A DNA stretch of 64,000 nt from Scortum barcoo (Eukaryota; Chordata; Actinopteri; Centrarchiformes; Terapontidae). Where the stretch lies: positions 7,624,572 through 7,688,571 of the forward strand of contig CM041534.1 of NCBI GenBank assembly GCA_023238725.1, read 5' to 3'. The notes under the pieces are model-generated. The model searched no databases, was not told where the DNA came from, and saw only the letters and a list, made by a program, of their open reading frames with translations. The position numbers were made by a program, and so were the translations under genes. Numbering within the stretch: the first letter of the stretch is position 1; every line of letters starts with the position of its first letter. Below are positions 14,601-29,934 of the stretch, in pieces.

Positions 14601-17600
14601 CCATTCTTTAAGTGTAGCTTTTATCAGAGATGTATACCACAGACACAGCCTTCCATTCTATTTAAAATTACTTCTCCTCACAGCGTTATTGTGAACAACC
14701 TGAACTGGAGGGATAAGGAATACTGCATTATTCTCTCGCGTAGTTGAAATGGGTGAGAAAAAAAAAACAAAAACATAATGACAGAAACAAAGGATGCATT
14801 TTCTATTCTCACGTTTTGTTCTTTCTTTTCTGATATTTTGTCACCATGTCTTGCAAACTGCCAGAAGTGTGGAAGACACCGAAAGCGGAACACGGGAAAA
14901 AAGAGAAGACGGTGAGATACACAAACAACAGTGAGAAAAGAGGACAAAACGAGATAACAGCAAATAAATACACTTACACTTACACAGGTACATAAAATAA
15001 GTACTCATTGTAAAGCAGTGACTCGGTAAATCAACTCTTGCTGTTGCTGGCCTCGTTCTCAAATGGAGCTGGTGTGTGTGTGATGTCTTCCTCTTTAGAG
15101 GTCTGTATTATTGCAGTCAGTGTTTACCTCAGCGGGCTCAGAGCTAGCATAACCCTCAACCCCTCTGCAGAGAGGGAAGGAGTAACCAAACAGGGAAAAC
15201 CAGCTCTGAGACACAAGATCAGAAGCAGCGAGCCGAATTAAACTATGTGAGAAGTATTTGGAGAACAGACAAAGTGTAGTATGAGTCACAGAGTACAAAG
15301 GATGTTGGGGGGAAATTGATGTAGGGAGATGTGGGAGATCGAGAATGAAAAGATACATTTTGATTGACAGGCCACTAAAATAACTAGCAGTTCTCATTTG
15401 TTAAGTTTCTTGCAGCTTACAGAGATAACTTCTGCTGGCTCCCCGGCTCTCTAGCTGCCGTACAGTGTCCCCTGATGTACCAAGCACAGACTGCAGTGAG
15501 GCAAAGGCAATTGTATCTTCCTTTGTTTAAGATTAAAAGTGTACCGTACCTGTTGATTAAGTCATCGTTGTCATCACTCTCCATCTCGTCCTCTATGGCA
15601 GCCTGCAGGTCGCCTATCCTCTTGAAGGCCAGCTTAAGGTCCACCTGCAAGCTCTGATTTGCCGCCTCTAAGCTCTCTATGTCCATTTCCTGGTGAATGG
15701 ATCACAGCACAGAAGAAGCGTGGTTAGCCCCTCTAGAGCGAGCTCCAGTGAACTGTATCGAGTCCCCCAGCAGCCAGAGCCTTACCAACTCGTGCTTCTT
15801 CCGGCTCGCCTCGGCCTCCTTCTTGGACAGCTCTGCAGCTTCTTCCTTCATGTCCCTTATCTGCCTCTGCATTCGCTTATTCTGTTCCTTCTCCCTGTTT
15901 TCCGCAGCAATGCGCTGGTTTCTCTCCTCTGTCATCTTTTCAAGGTTCTCCTTCAGACGACCCACAAGGCTCTGGGGAGGATTTGAGGTGAACTGAGCAA
16001 ACTTGTTCTTAGAAAGGTCACAAATTAACAACTCTTAAGATAAATTTAGCTCATTTGTTCTGTAGTTACCCTTAAACTACTGTCCCTTGGCCAAGGGAGC
16101 TGGTATCTGTTTGCTTTAAACGCTGAACCTTCAATGGCCCTCACACGAAAATACTTTTGTATTATTAGCCTAAACCACTCTAGGTTCTCTCATGTAAGTG
16201 TTCCAAGTATCATTCACCAAACTCCTGTAATTGGATGTAAATTGTTCATGTCACCCAGAGGAGTGCCACCTGTTCATGAGAAGGTGCACAGTCATGAGGC
16301 TTCATCATTAGCATAATAAACGCCCCCAAAATTGCCATACAAGGCTGACTATTCCACTCCGAGTGTTGGAACGTTTCACTGCCAAATCAAAATCAGCAGA
16401 CAAAAACAAGAAATTCAGCAGTGCCAGCAGTCATATTAGAGGACTTGACATCTTTCTTACGGAAAGCATCCCATGACCTGCATGAACACACTGAGGCAGC
16501 TGTCAGACTGAGAGGATCTTTCTACTGAACTGTGTACGTTTCTGTGCCAAAATAAGCCAATAAAATCATAAAACCTTAAAAAAACAAACAAAAAAAACCT
16601 CAGTAAAAAAGCAGATCAGGTCCATACAAGTCATATGACATGTGAGGAGTACAATAAGTAAAACTGGTAAATGATGAATTTTTGTATCACTTATATATGC
16701 TACTTAAAAATGGACTTGTACGTAGGAGTGGCTCTTGCATGAGTCCCATCAAATTTCACAGTCACAGATGGTCACAGTCAAACCTGAAACAATAAAGCCT
16801 TCTAGAAATAAAAATTATAGTTTGCTTTGACTAGTTTTTTTTTCCAGCAGCAAATATCCTTATCTATTGCTAAGTTATGCCAAAATTAGACATCAAATTG
16901 CTGTGATCAAAAATGCCTCACTGGACCTTTAAAGCATGAAAAACACACACAACGTTTTGAACATGCTCATTCTCAGTTAGAAACAAAAAGATATCTATTC
17001 CTCTGAGGATGCTTTCCTTAACAAGCACCTAAAAGATATGGTGCTACGCAAGGGACACCATACCCTCACTTTATATTATCTCTTACTCTATGAATAGAAA
17101 ATAAAATGTCAAATTTGCAATTACAGGTTCAGAAAGCATGTCTTTAACATTTACAAGACACAGAGGATTATCTCACCTCCAAGCGCTTGATCTGCGTCCT
17201 CTCATACTCCAGCTTGGTCTCTAGCTCCCGGATCTTGGCCTCCTGACGGCACACGAGAGACTTTTCCACCATAGACTGTTCTTGGAACTCTAGCTGGCTC
17301 TGCAATGAATGAAGCTGGAGGAGGGACACACACATAAATACACATAAACACACACGATCAGACCGTGAGTAGCCACGCTCGCTGCACACCTCCTCCTTGA
17401 CCTCTGCTTTTCCACCTCCTCTTAATTGGTGACTATGGAACTTAAGTGGAAGCACAGATGTTATGTGTATGTGCTAAAACTAAATTAATGTTCACTTTTT
17501 CACACCTTTTGTGTAAACTGAATCCATCTCGGTATATGTAAATATTGTGCATCCAGTCTGAATAATGAGCTGCAGATAAGCCCCCAATCTACCATAGATG

Positions 17601-20600
17601 GTCAAAAGAAGAGCTTGTGGTTCAGGCTGAGTAACACCGAGTCACAGTAATTTCACAGGCTTTGGGAAAGAGCTGAGCTTCATGCAAAGCACGTTTGTTC
17701 CATCCGAATCATTTTCTCATGACTGATAAAAGGAAGAAAGATATGTCACAACAAAACCGGCCCAAAGGGCAGCATGGCACCTAATGAGCGACTTTGCATC
17801 TGAGACAAGGAGGATTTGGAACTCGCCTTTGATATTACTAAAGAAGCCAGACTTCTCCCTACTGGGGATGAGATAACCACTTCAAGGTCAGATGCTTCAG
17901 ATGGCTATCACTGCCTTCTCTTGCAGGTTTTAACAATGCCTTACAGCCTGGTGTGTGTCTACAGTGTAGTCAAAAATATTCTGATAGGTGGGCCTGGTCC
18001 AAAGCTTTGGCAGGAGTATAGCCTAATACTTAGCCTAAACAGGGTCTGCTGTTAGAGGGTGGCAACAGCTCAGCTCTGTCCTTTAGTGAAATCATATTTC
18101 AAATACAGTCTGTCCAAGGCAGATGGTTTTATTTGTTCAGTCTACTGTATATCAACACTTAAAGGACGACACCCACTGGGAGTCCAGTTATTCCGAGCCT
18201 GAGAGTGTGTAATGTGCATGCAAATATACACACATACTGGCTACATGCAGCTGTAATAGCCTACAGGGAATGCATTAATACATGACACATATGACACGTG
18301 AGAGGTTATCCTCTGAACAAACAGTTCTCTGTCAGAAAAACACTATTATTGTGAAAGCACTATTATCAACATGGGCCTAAATTGCATGCATTAACTTTTT
18401 TACTACATGTATGCCGAGCATCAGTCATTTAACTGACAACTCAAGCGCAGTATACAGGCACTAAAACCAATCAGCCCAGAAAGAGGCTAAATTAGCCGAG
18501 GATGCTGTACTCCAGGATTTCAACAGTTTTATCATTGAAATGCAAAGCTAATGCCAGCATGCTCACAATGTTACCTTGCCGATGTTTAGCAGGTATAATG
18601 TTTACCGTGTTCATCATTTTGTTTGGTGTGTTAGCATGGTTGAAAAATACCACTCAGTGCAAACTGAAGCTAAGGCTCATGGATGTTTTTACAGGTACAC
18701 TATAAATAAATAAATACATTGATCATAAATAGAAGGATTCAACAAATCAAAATTTTGACCTCTGATGGTGCTAGATAAAACTTTAAGACATCTCTTGTTC
18801 CAGTTCATCCCAAGAAGAACATGGCTGTGCATGTTGTGCCAATCAAACCAATAGCTGAAACACGAATGTCAACCTCATGGTGGCACAACAAGAAAAGTCA
18901 GGTGATCAACAAAGTCATTATGGTTTGTACTCTTTGGACCATGAATGGCTGTAAAAAATCACAACAACCCATCCAAGAGTTGTTACGGTGTTTCAGGTTG
19001 GACCAAAGTGGTGGACCGATCGACCAACATCGCCACCCCTAAAGCCATACCACAAAGCTAAAACGAACAGTTAAAAAAAATGCATCTACTTTTGGCTTAG
19101 ATGTAGGGACTGGAAGTGATATCAGTTCTTTGTATGCAGAGATGCTAACACCTTGTTTGCGACTGCTAGGTCATACTAAAAGCACGTACCTACAACCATT
19201 AATCATGCCAGAGCTAAAGAAAGTGTCACCAGAGAACCATGTATGCATATTTATTTCATTGTCATATAACTATTGTCATACCCAGTATTCTGCATGGTGA
19301 TTTAACATTTTCAAATTAAATGTATCTTCTATCTTAAAAAAATAATAAGTTAAATGTAGAAATGCATATTGAATGTTCATGTAGGTAGATCATTGTACTA
19401 ACCGTGCTAATGGTTGTGTAGCGGGCGTATGTGAATGAGAGGCAACACGCAAATACAAAAGTCACATAAAGCAGGAGTTTGACATTTCAGATATGAGTCT
19501 GCTGTGAGCTTCAGCTGTGAGGGCCTTTTTCATGTGCGAGCGTGAAAGGCACCTTCACTGTTTTTCAATTGATTGGAGTAATCGTGTGAACCACACATGA
19601 AATGGCCATCATACAATAACAAGGGTTTGCTATTATGTCCAATTATCACCTTTTATCACATCAATAGTCGTCTCATGAAAAAAAAACAAATCCCATCATT
19701 GGACACTGTTTTCATACTTGTTTCCAGTGGCTACCTTTTTATTTCCGTGACAATTTTCTGATATTTTAAAATAAGATGATGCATTGGCATTCGAATGACA
19801 AACACAACCACAAGTGCGATCAATCAGTGAGACAGAAGCTGCTGTGTACCAGGTTGAGAGATAATTGAAAGGATCAGAATGAGTGCTTTAATCCCATCTA
19901 ATTGGTTAAATCACAGAAACAAGCTGCTGAGTTTATGTACACGACCCTTCCTTTAAATATGAGTACTGAGAGGCGGAAGAACAATTTATGTCCTTCTGAC
20001 TCTAACTCTTTGCTGATTCCTACTATTTAAATGCAAATTGCATGGCAATTTTGAGAAGAAAGCTGCCACAGAGACGAAGCATTTTTTGGTCCCAATAATC
20101 AGAGAAACTCTGAAAAGCTGCGGTCTAATCAGCGAGATGTGTTGAGGCAGCGGGCAGGTTGCTGGCAGGCAGCTATAGTGCTTTTGAATACTTCCTTGTA
20201 CCTTTTCTTGGATCTCCTGCTTCTCTTTTGTGGCCTCTTCCAGCTGGGCCTGCAGGTCACTGATCTGGCTCAAGTCCCTGGCAGACTAAGACACACATGA
20301 AGACACAAAGTCAATAGTCAGAGACTTAGGGTGTGTGTACATGTGTGTACGTGTGTGAATGCCTTTGTTTATTTCAGTGATCTGTAAAGAAATGTGCTTT
20401 TTAATGTAAATGGTTAATGACCATAGTATGTCTGTGCCAAATCATCAGTCATGTGATCTGCTGTAGAACAGATTGCATCCCCCTGATTGCAGAGCACACA
20501 CTGTGTTTAGAGGGGAACATGTCCTCCAAACCTCAAAGCCGCTCTACTTACACATGCAGGAAAGAACAGCATGTTAATGTAACTGTTAAATATGGCATCC

Positions 20601-23600
20601 CACAATGGTTCAAACTAAATGCCATTACACAAATACTAATAATCACATAAATGACACGATTTGTGTGGTCTGTGTCATGGACTGTTTCACTTCTACTACT
20701 GTGCCCATCTCGTGGCTACATGCCAGTGTTTCCAATATAGAGGAGTAGGCCTGAACATGGATAACAGAGGGATCCACGGATGGGTATTTTTGAGGCTTTT
20801 CAAAGTGCTCACGTTGTTAGGCAGGTTGGGTTACCTGGGCAACTGCGGCTTTGTGTTTCTTCATCAGCTCATTCATGTCTTCCTGATCCTCCTCCATACG
20901 AGACTGGAGGTCATTCTTCTCCCTCTGCAAACGGCTGAGCTGCTCCTCCAACTGAGGGACGAAGACAGAAGGAAACACACGCGCTTTAGCATGGAATGAC
21001 AGGATTTATTCATGAGCTATTGAATATGATAAATGGTCATTTGCTGGCCAGGCCATGGTAGTCCTGGAATCTCATCTAATGGCAATGAAACACAATCTGG
21101 ACGGGGTTCTGGCCGGAGGATGAGACCAATTGGAGATAATCAATTGGCTCATTTAGGAAGGGAAAAGTGCAGCCAGTGCAGCATACTGGTGATGTCCTAT
21201 TTAGAGTTCATCCTCTGTGTTCAGGGGGTGGAGGAGGTGAAGGGGGGTACTCAGGCCCTCAATATGCATTCTCTAATCTGAGACATTTACAAGACCTTCC
21301 CTTGCCATAAATGCAGCAATTAACAAGCAAAGCACAGACACACAGCACTCTGTGTGTCATCCCCAGAGACACAAACATCCCCCAGTCTACAAGTCTGAAT
21401 TGCAGGCGGTACTCTCATGAGACAGCCATTAATGAGCAGATGGAAAACAACAAAAAAAATTGACAAAGCTTATTTATCCATTAGAGCAAAATGTTGAAAT
21501 CTGATGTGTGCCAAAGGGCATTTATTATTTTGATATCCCACCACGACTTGATGATGTATGCATATTAATGTTAGAGCCCCGCTGCATTTTGGAGAGCCCT
21601 CAATTAATTAAACACTGTTTGTTGTTTTTTGGCCTAATTTGCTCATCAAAAGAAGGGTATAGAAACATTTACACAATCAGCTGCTTTTGTATGAAAAAAT
21701 CTGCATTGTGAGATGAAAAAAGGGATATTTCTGTCACATATACATCTATAAATATATGCAATTATATATTATTATTATTGTTATTAAGAAGAAGAGGAAG
21801 AAGAAAATCATTTTTATTATAATTATCATTATTATATTATTATGAACATACAAAGACTTATTGTGGCATTCAAGTCTACTCAAGTGAATAATTGGCACAC
21901 ATTTACTGTGGTTCCATTCTGCATCATATGTCTCACCCTCAAGACACATCGCTAACAGATGTCAAAACTCACCGACATCTTAGCTTTGACCACGTCCTCC
22001 ATTTGGATATGCAGATCCTCTATTTCAATCTCCATGCTCTTTCGAGCCTTGACTGCTGCAGCGCAAGTGAACTCTGACTCCTCCAACTGTGAGAAACAGG
22101 AGGAAGGAAAGGGTAGCAGGGAGGGGGTGAGGGACAAACATTAGTAGGCCAAGATCAAGGATCTATCCTGGATATGCAGGAGAGAGAGAGAGCAAAGCTG
22201 AAGAAGTGTGTCTTTTGTTGTATCAGTAAGTAAATCACAGCCATCCACTGAGATACAGTAAAGTGTTCAGTAGAGTGACATACTTGATTTTTGAGCTGGG
22301 CAATCTCCCTCTTGCTGGGTGCGTTACTCTTCAGGTGGTCCAGCATAATCTGTGCATCAGCCAGAAGGACTTTGGTTCTCTTCAGGTCTTTCTTCAGCCT
22401 CTTCTCTGTCTCTACATCCCTCTGGCTCACCTGAACGATAAAACACACTTTTCTAGCCTCACGTTGTTACACATACTCTTATTTTGCCATCCTCCTTCAA
22501 AAACCACACAGCGCCTCTCAAGACTTAAAAGAAGTTTCTTTCCAATCAAACGAAGTGGCTTGCGCTGACAGAGACCAGAGGCAGTGTGATGGGAGTACCT
22601 GGTCCTGGGCATTGAGCAGTTTGGACTCCAGCTCTCTTCTCTCACGCAACACTTTCTGCTTGTCTTCATACTCCTCCTCCAGCTGTACCTCCATCTGTTT
22701 CAGCTGCAGGACACATGAGCAGAGTGTCAGGATGCACAAACAGATGAACAGTGATAAACAAAGTCAGACATAACACGCTATTGCCCATCCTGTTAGACGT
22801 GGCTGCTCTCACCCGTCAAAGACAAATGGATCCCCTTCAAGCAGACCTGCTAGCCTCTAGATTCATCAACATAGTTTTCAAAATATAATATTTTATTCTA
22901 TCAAATTATATTGTATTTTTCATTTCTAATATAGACATATATGCAAATAAGATTTGTATCATAGCTTGTAATTATTTTATTATTAATATGCGTAGGTAGA
23001 TATAAGATTTTTGGCTAACGTTATGTTTATTGTACCTACTGTATGATAGTATTTGATAGGCAGCCTCGTGAGCTCATAATCCATATAATGTAATTACCTA
23101 TTCTTTCTTTTGATGAATACAATATGTTTCTATACCACAATTAGCGTGAAGTCAAAGTAACTCGAGAACTTTATAAGTTGGCCTAGTGAGATTCTCCGTG
23201 CATAATGAACTTCGACAGCTTTGTGAATACAAAGTGCGGCCCCAACCAGGCCTGATGAATTGTTACTTCAAGATCAAGAGGCTACATATAGAAAAACTTC
23301 CAGATGGGAGAGTGAGAAGGAGCAGCAGCCTACCTTCTTACTGCAGGAGCGCCTAATCTCCTCCACCTCTTCATCCTTACTCTCAATCTCTTTAGAGTGG
23401 GTCTGCCGCTGCCTCTCCATCTCCATCTCGAGCCGCAGCTTAGCCTGAGTGCATGATGAGGGCAGACACCCATACAACACATAAAAATCAATGCAAAAAC
23501 AGAATTTAAAAAAAAACAACAAGAGTCTTTGGGTACTCCCAAAATTAGATATTTAGTCAGTCAGTCAGAATGAGAGGATTAGGGTTTTCTGTTTCCTGTT

Positions 23601-26600
23601 GAGTTACAGCACCCACAGAATTAATGTTTGGAGCTTGAAACAGTGAATAGCATGATATAAGCAGCTTTTAGTAGTAAAAAATCTGCACCACCCTGTACCT
23701 GCTCCAGCATCTGGATGGTTCCAGCCTGTTCGTCCAGCTCCTCCTCCTGGTCTTTCACCTTGGCCTCCAGGTCGCGGAGCTGCTTCTTGACCTTGGCCAG
23801 GGAGGCTTCGTCCTTAGACTCCTGGGAAGACAGATCCTGTAGCTCTGCCTCCAGCTGCTGCAACTTCACATTCACAGCGCACAACTCGCTGTCCTTGTCC
23901 TGCAGGCAGAGGCAAAGACGCCGTAAAGCGCACATCTGGACCAGCCCAGTTATGTCAACAGAGAGCCCAGACATGCAGTCCCTTGGGAGAGGACATCAGG
24001 GTACATCTGAAGTAAGTAGTGTAAAGTAGCTTACCTGCAGCTGCTGGCGGAGGTTAAACATCTCACCAGTCATTATGTCTTTCTCTCGAGCCAGCTTCTC
24101 CCTCTGGCTCCTTTCTCTTTGTACCTCAGCCTGAGCCTGGTTCTGCTCCAGGTCAAATCTGGAAAACACACACAAACACACACAGACACACGGCTCAGCA
24201 AAGGGTTTTGATCGCACATAAGACTGGGGTTTCATAGCACTGAGCAGCTGAGTATCTTAGTAAATTGTGAGGGATGTGTAATTACTAAGAGTGCAGATTT
24301 GCGCTAATTCGCAGAAGGCTGGAGCTAAAGGAGATGTAGCAGACAAAACCTAATCATCATGAATTGTCGTGTTTTTTTCTGAAGTGATGCAAAGTGGCTG
24401 TGTATGAACTCCTGTACTATTCGGATTCTGAGCTCATGAGGCTGTCCTCAACACGGAGCATTACATCAGTTCGGCACCACCTTTTTTAGCCTCTGCTGTT
24501 ATCCCCTTCCATTAGCCATCAATTTACAATTGGGTTGTAATAATGTGCAAAATGTTTTCTTCAATTGTCTAGTGCAGAAACACTTACGGTTAGTGAACTT
24601 AACAGCTAAGTGTTTCATGCTGTCAGCTCGCTGTAATTCCCTGTTTTTCTCTCTGAAGCGGAGCTGAAAATAATTTCACCCACAGAGCATCTTCAATTAG
24701 CCACAGGGGAGAGATCACATTCTGCCACAGCGAATAGCTTCTCAAGTGCTTAAAGTCTGAGTCATTTTCTCAGCTAATGCAATTCCACAGATTACAGAAC
24801 ATCTCAGTCACTATTCAAATTAAAGAAAACGTTGGCCAGAGTGTGCGCTTGGCCTTCTAAGGAGAAAAGAGCAATATGTTCTCTGTGATGTGTGTTCATG
24901 GAAGAAAGAAAGACAGACAGATGGGCAGAAAAAAAAGGGAACTAACTTCCTCTGTTTCTTCTCCAGATCATGGTTGCGGCTCTGCAGGCCCTCCAGGTGA
25001 AGCTTGGTGTCCTGCAGCTCTGCCGTCAGTTTCTGGCACTTCTTCTTCAGCTGCTGCACAGAGCGCTGCACATCCTCATTATCAGTCTGCAAATCAGCCA
25101 GCTGCAGCATGCACACAAATACACACACACAAACACGGTGGAAAAGACACACACATTTTTATTATTCTTTTATGACAGTTCGATTGCATATCATTATTGT
25201 TGCATTTGTATGACTAACTGGGCGCAGGTGTGTGGTTAGCAAACATTACAAAAGACTTAATGTTCTGAAAAGTTGCTTGCCCTTCTCTCAAGGTGTCTCT
25301 TGCTCTGCTGCTCCGTCTCCAGCTTGTCATCAAACTCCTGCTGAAGTTTCTTTTTGGTGAAGTCCATTTCACGAATGGCTCGGTTGTACTTTATCCGCCA
25401 CTCACCTCCTGGAGAAAAGACGTACAGTTTAGAAAATGTCTGTGAGACATTTGGGCCTTTAATTCGGGCCTACCGGGATACAGAGACAAACCCGCTCAAA
25501 AGCTCAGAGATGAAGGATGCTGCGGGTTAGAGAGCGCACCGCGCTGGCCGTGACGGTCATCGCATTCAAGGGGCCGAAACAATATAATCATTTGGGAAAT
25601 AAAACTTCTTTCATCAAATCCCAACCTTGTGAGGTCAAGGAATTCGACAGGAAACTGCAGAGAAGCCTTTTGCGTCGCAGCCCTAATCTTGGATAAACCT
25701 GAGGCAGGAATTCAGAGCACACCACACTCGTAGTTAGAGAAGGACATGTCTAAGTGGTACTTTCCACAGTTCTTAGCCGACCCTAATTCTGGAGCTGTCA
25801 GAGGCTATCAGAACTATAACAGCGGCCAGGCAGACATTCAGGTTCAGGTTCATTTCCAAGCCTTATCATTTTAGAGGCTGTCCATTTCTCCTTCACATAC
25901 CAACACCGGCTCCTCCATCAGTGCTGCTCATTAGCATATATATAGCATAATGACAACTTGCAGGGCCACCGGCTCTGATCCCAACGATTATTTTCTCATT
26001 CATCTAAGAATTCTGATATGGTCTGCAATGGCGTGTCTGCTGAGGTGGGTTGAGGGGGGATGGGAACACAGTACAAGAAAAAAAAAGAAATCTCACAGAC
26101 AATATGCTCTCAGTGGGAGCTCTCTTTCCCAGCAGGTGGAGACCAATCAGCAACAGGCATTAGTTGTACGCCTGGGAGTGAACATCTTAATCCCCTAGCG
26201 GTAAATCCCAAACTAGGAAAATATACTTAATAGCATTACGCAAGATGTGACCAAGTCTCACTGCCATGTCTCCTGCTGAAATTGTCGAACAAAGCCACTA
26301 ATTCCCGCAGCTACAATTAGTATAAGGGAGATTTTTCAAACTGTGCACATAATGCTGGTATGAGCGGTTCAGTAAATTATGCTTCTGACCTGAGCTGACA
26401 TGCCCATTAGGTAGGCCTAGACAAGCCGCTGCCAATGTCACACAGTACAATTAATTAGGGAACTGAAAACAAATGTTTAAAAACAGCGGTGGCCAAGATT
26501 GTGGTTCCAAAGGGAGAGAAAAGTCACATCCTTCCACAGATTTTGGGCAAAGAATTAAACACATGGATGGAGGACAGTCTCTGGTGCCCGTGATTTCACC

Positions 26601-29600
26601 TCAAAATGCCATCTAGCGGTTTCTAGCTCGACTAACCAGCATCATCGTCATCATCCAACTCCCCGTTGAGCTCTGATGTTTTCATGAGCCGGGCTTCCAT
26701 CACCTCCATCTCCTGTGCCTCTAATTGTTTCTTCATGGCATCATACTTGGCCTGGAGAGCACAGATTCACACACCAATCAGGAAAAAAGAGCATGAAAGT
26801 CACATTAATATCTCTGAATTATCATGATGTCACAGTGCATATTAAGATTAAGGTGTATATGTGCCTGTAGATCCTTCATGTCCTTCTCCAGGCGGAGTCT
26901 CTCTGATGTCTCAGTCTCCAGCAGCTGGGATGCCGACTCACTGGTGCTCCTCTCATCGGCCAGTTCTGCCAACAAGTCTGAGATCTGGAGACAAACACAC
27001 ACATAAACTACAAAATGCTCACAATGACAATCTTTAACTGAAATGAAAGAGTGCAACTCCAGCACCGGTCTCAAACACCACCCTCCCAGCATGCACTGCC
27101 ACAGACAAAAGGACCTACCCTGCTCTCCAATCGATCCGTGTTCAGTCTGAGCTCATTTCGCTCCTTCTCCACCTTCTCGAGCTTTGATTTCTGCTGCTGT
27201 ATTTCCTCCTGGAGCACAGAGTATAGCGCTATAGGTTACACATAGTATCACTGAGAAAACTGTGATATATTAAGTATTAAAAGAAATATCACAAATCAAT
27301 AACAGGAAGTTTCAGGCTGCATGAAGTGCATTTGAGGGTGGATTAGCAGCTGTCTAACTGGGAGCAATCTATAAGGTGGGGTACATGGCAGAGAAAGGTC
27401 CCCTCACATCTTTGCCTCGCATCTGCTCCTCAGTGAGATGGACCTTAATGAGGGGCTGGACTGTGGTGAACAGCTTCCACCATGGCCAGCCCTTCACGCC
27501 ACGGTTCTTCTTGATGTTCTTCTGGATGCAACGAATTGCCAGATCCTGGATCTAAGCACACACGGGGAGAAGCAGTCAACCAAAGAGGAACACACACGGG
27601 AATGAATGATTTTGTTGTTGTTGCTGTTGTGTATACACACAGAAACACAGATTGAAGCGATGCTACTGCAATATTAATGTAATTACTTATAACAATATCT
27701 GTAAATTGATCGTCTAGTGCAAATAAATGCCTCATAATGAAGACAAACAGAGATGCTAATAGCTTTACTGTGGCGATATGTCTAATACGCTGTGTTAAAT
27801 GCAGTGTATGCTAAAAGTTTGAATGCAGAGAGTGTAAGTTGCAAGTATCACAGGGCCAAAGTGTCCAGAGGTCCATGAAATAATGTCAGAAAATTGGGAA
27901 AATCCTAATTACTCACTGGAATAAATGCTATACAAAACTCAATTACTGTTACCATATCATCCTCACTGCTTATGAACAATATTTGAAAAACGTTTAATTC
28001 TTCATCCTTGTGTTTTATTGCCTGTGTATGGTCTAGTAGCTATCCCAGGACTTGCCAGCCTCCTCTGGAGAGTTTCTGCAGAGTGTGTTCCAAGGCTGGA
28101 AGCTAATTTTTGATTAATTAAATCAAACATGTTGGCAGCTAATTCTAAGTATTACACATTTTCCATGCTGCTTATGCATGAGGCTCTCTCTAGCAGCAGC
28201 AGATTATGGGCAAACCCAATTAGAGCAACACAATTCTCAGCATCAGGTACAGTACATTTTGCCCTGAAGGTACTCTCTATGACCAATTAGGATTTGTCAC
28301 ACAGTGAAAGCCTCAACATGGAGCAAAATGCAGCAAATCTGTGACAGAAGACTTAAACAGGTCTCACTTGTCATATTGAGTCTGAAATGAATGGAAAACA
28401 AACAAAAAATTATACTACATGAACACCGTGGATAAACATTTTGGTATTCATATCACATTAAGAGGGTGTGACAACTGTAGAGCAGTGTAATGTGAATTAG
28501 GATTGTAAGCCAAGATTCAGACAAAACATGTTTTCCACTCTCATCACGATTTCATGTATACATATATGTGTTTTTCTGTGCATGTGCGCTTAGATGTATG
28601 CAGGCATCTACATAGAGAAGATGACAGCGCTATGCTTTGATCCCACTTCGCTACAGTAAGACAGCTGCACTGATCGCATGTATGGCCTGATCAAGAACCT
28701 GTTGGTTTGTCACGCCTGGCTAATGTCACTATCGTGTATCCATCAAGTGACATTTCAATCCTGAAATATAAATGTATTTCAAAGAGCTGGCTGTTACTTA
28801 GCGTGGCCTCGAAAAAAATTCATGCATTCACACTATACAAAGAAATGTGCCTCATATCAATGCAGAGCCTATCCCTGCATTTACAGTGGGAGGTATTCAA
28901 TGTTTCTTGGATGTGGAACTATGGGATCACATTCTTCAAATGAATGAGATATCCTGAAGAATCCCTTGTCTGATAAAGGTATACATTAACATTCAGTGAG
29001 CACTGTTGCAACGAAGGGAAAAGGTTGAAATGAATAGGTATAGTCTTACTAGGCTAAAGCTAGCCTATGCTTGCTGCTTCACACTCATTTCAATGCAAAT
29101 AACTGAAAAAAAGAAAGAAAACATTTGTAGGGCACCTGAAGGACAAAACTCCCAATGCCTGCTAAGGCAAAATAACAGACTTTTAAAATGTCAGGTTGTC
29201 CCCTTGAGGAGACAGTTGAAAGGGGGGGGTGAAAAAAAAACAAGAAAAATTGTGTTTTTTGTCATTTAATGTCACATGGGCTTGGCAGAGCTTCACAAGG
29301 TTAACATGCCAGGGAATATCAATCAAGGGAGCTCGTGACTCTCTGTCACATCCGTATACATCAACCAGCGAGCGTCTGGGAGGCTTCACCAGCACTCCAC
29401 ACTGTTCCTGAGGCAAATTATCATCAACTGTACCTGCTAAGACTGGGTACTTCAAACGGCGCGAGAGGCAATGGAGCCCAATCAATTTCCACAAAGGGAT
29501 AACAGGGTAACAGCAAGGGCGCAAGTGGATGTTATTATACAATGATTATTCTGAGATTGAACAGCAACACACTCTGTAAATCTTCTGCATAGAGAGGAGA

Positions 29601-29892
29601 GTTGAAAATCACTCAATAATCCACCACGGCCCTGATCTGCTCCATTACTGCGGTGTCAGCCGATTGAATCAGGAATAACATAAAAAGAATGAGATTCAGT
29701 GGGGGGAAATGCCCTTCAGGAAATAATTGCAAGTAGAGATTGTACTGTATACCATACATGTAACAGCTGAATAGTAATAAATCCAGCATACTGTGGCTGC
29801 ATGAGCGGTAAGTGAAAAAAGTGTCACGGCCATGCCCTGGCAGATTCTCGTGTTTTCCCATCCCTTGAGTTCCCCCTGTCTGCCTCTCCCTG

Positions 29893-29934
<42 letters not shown>

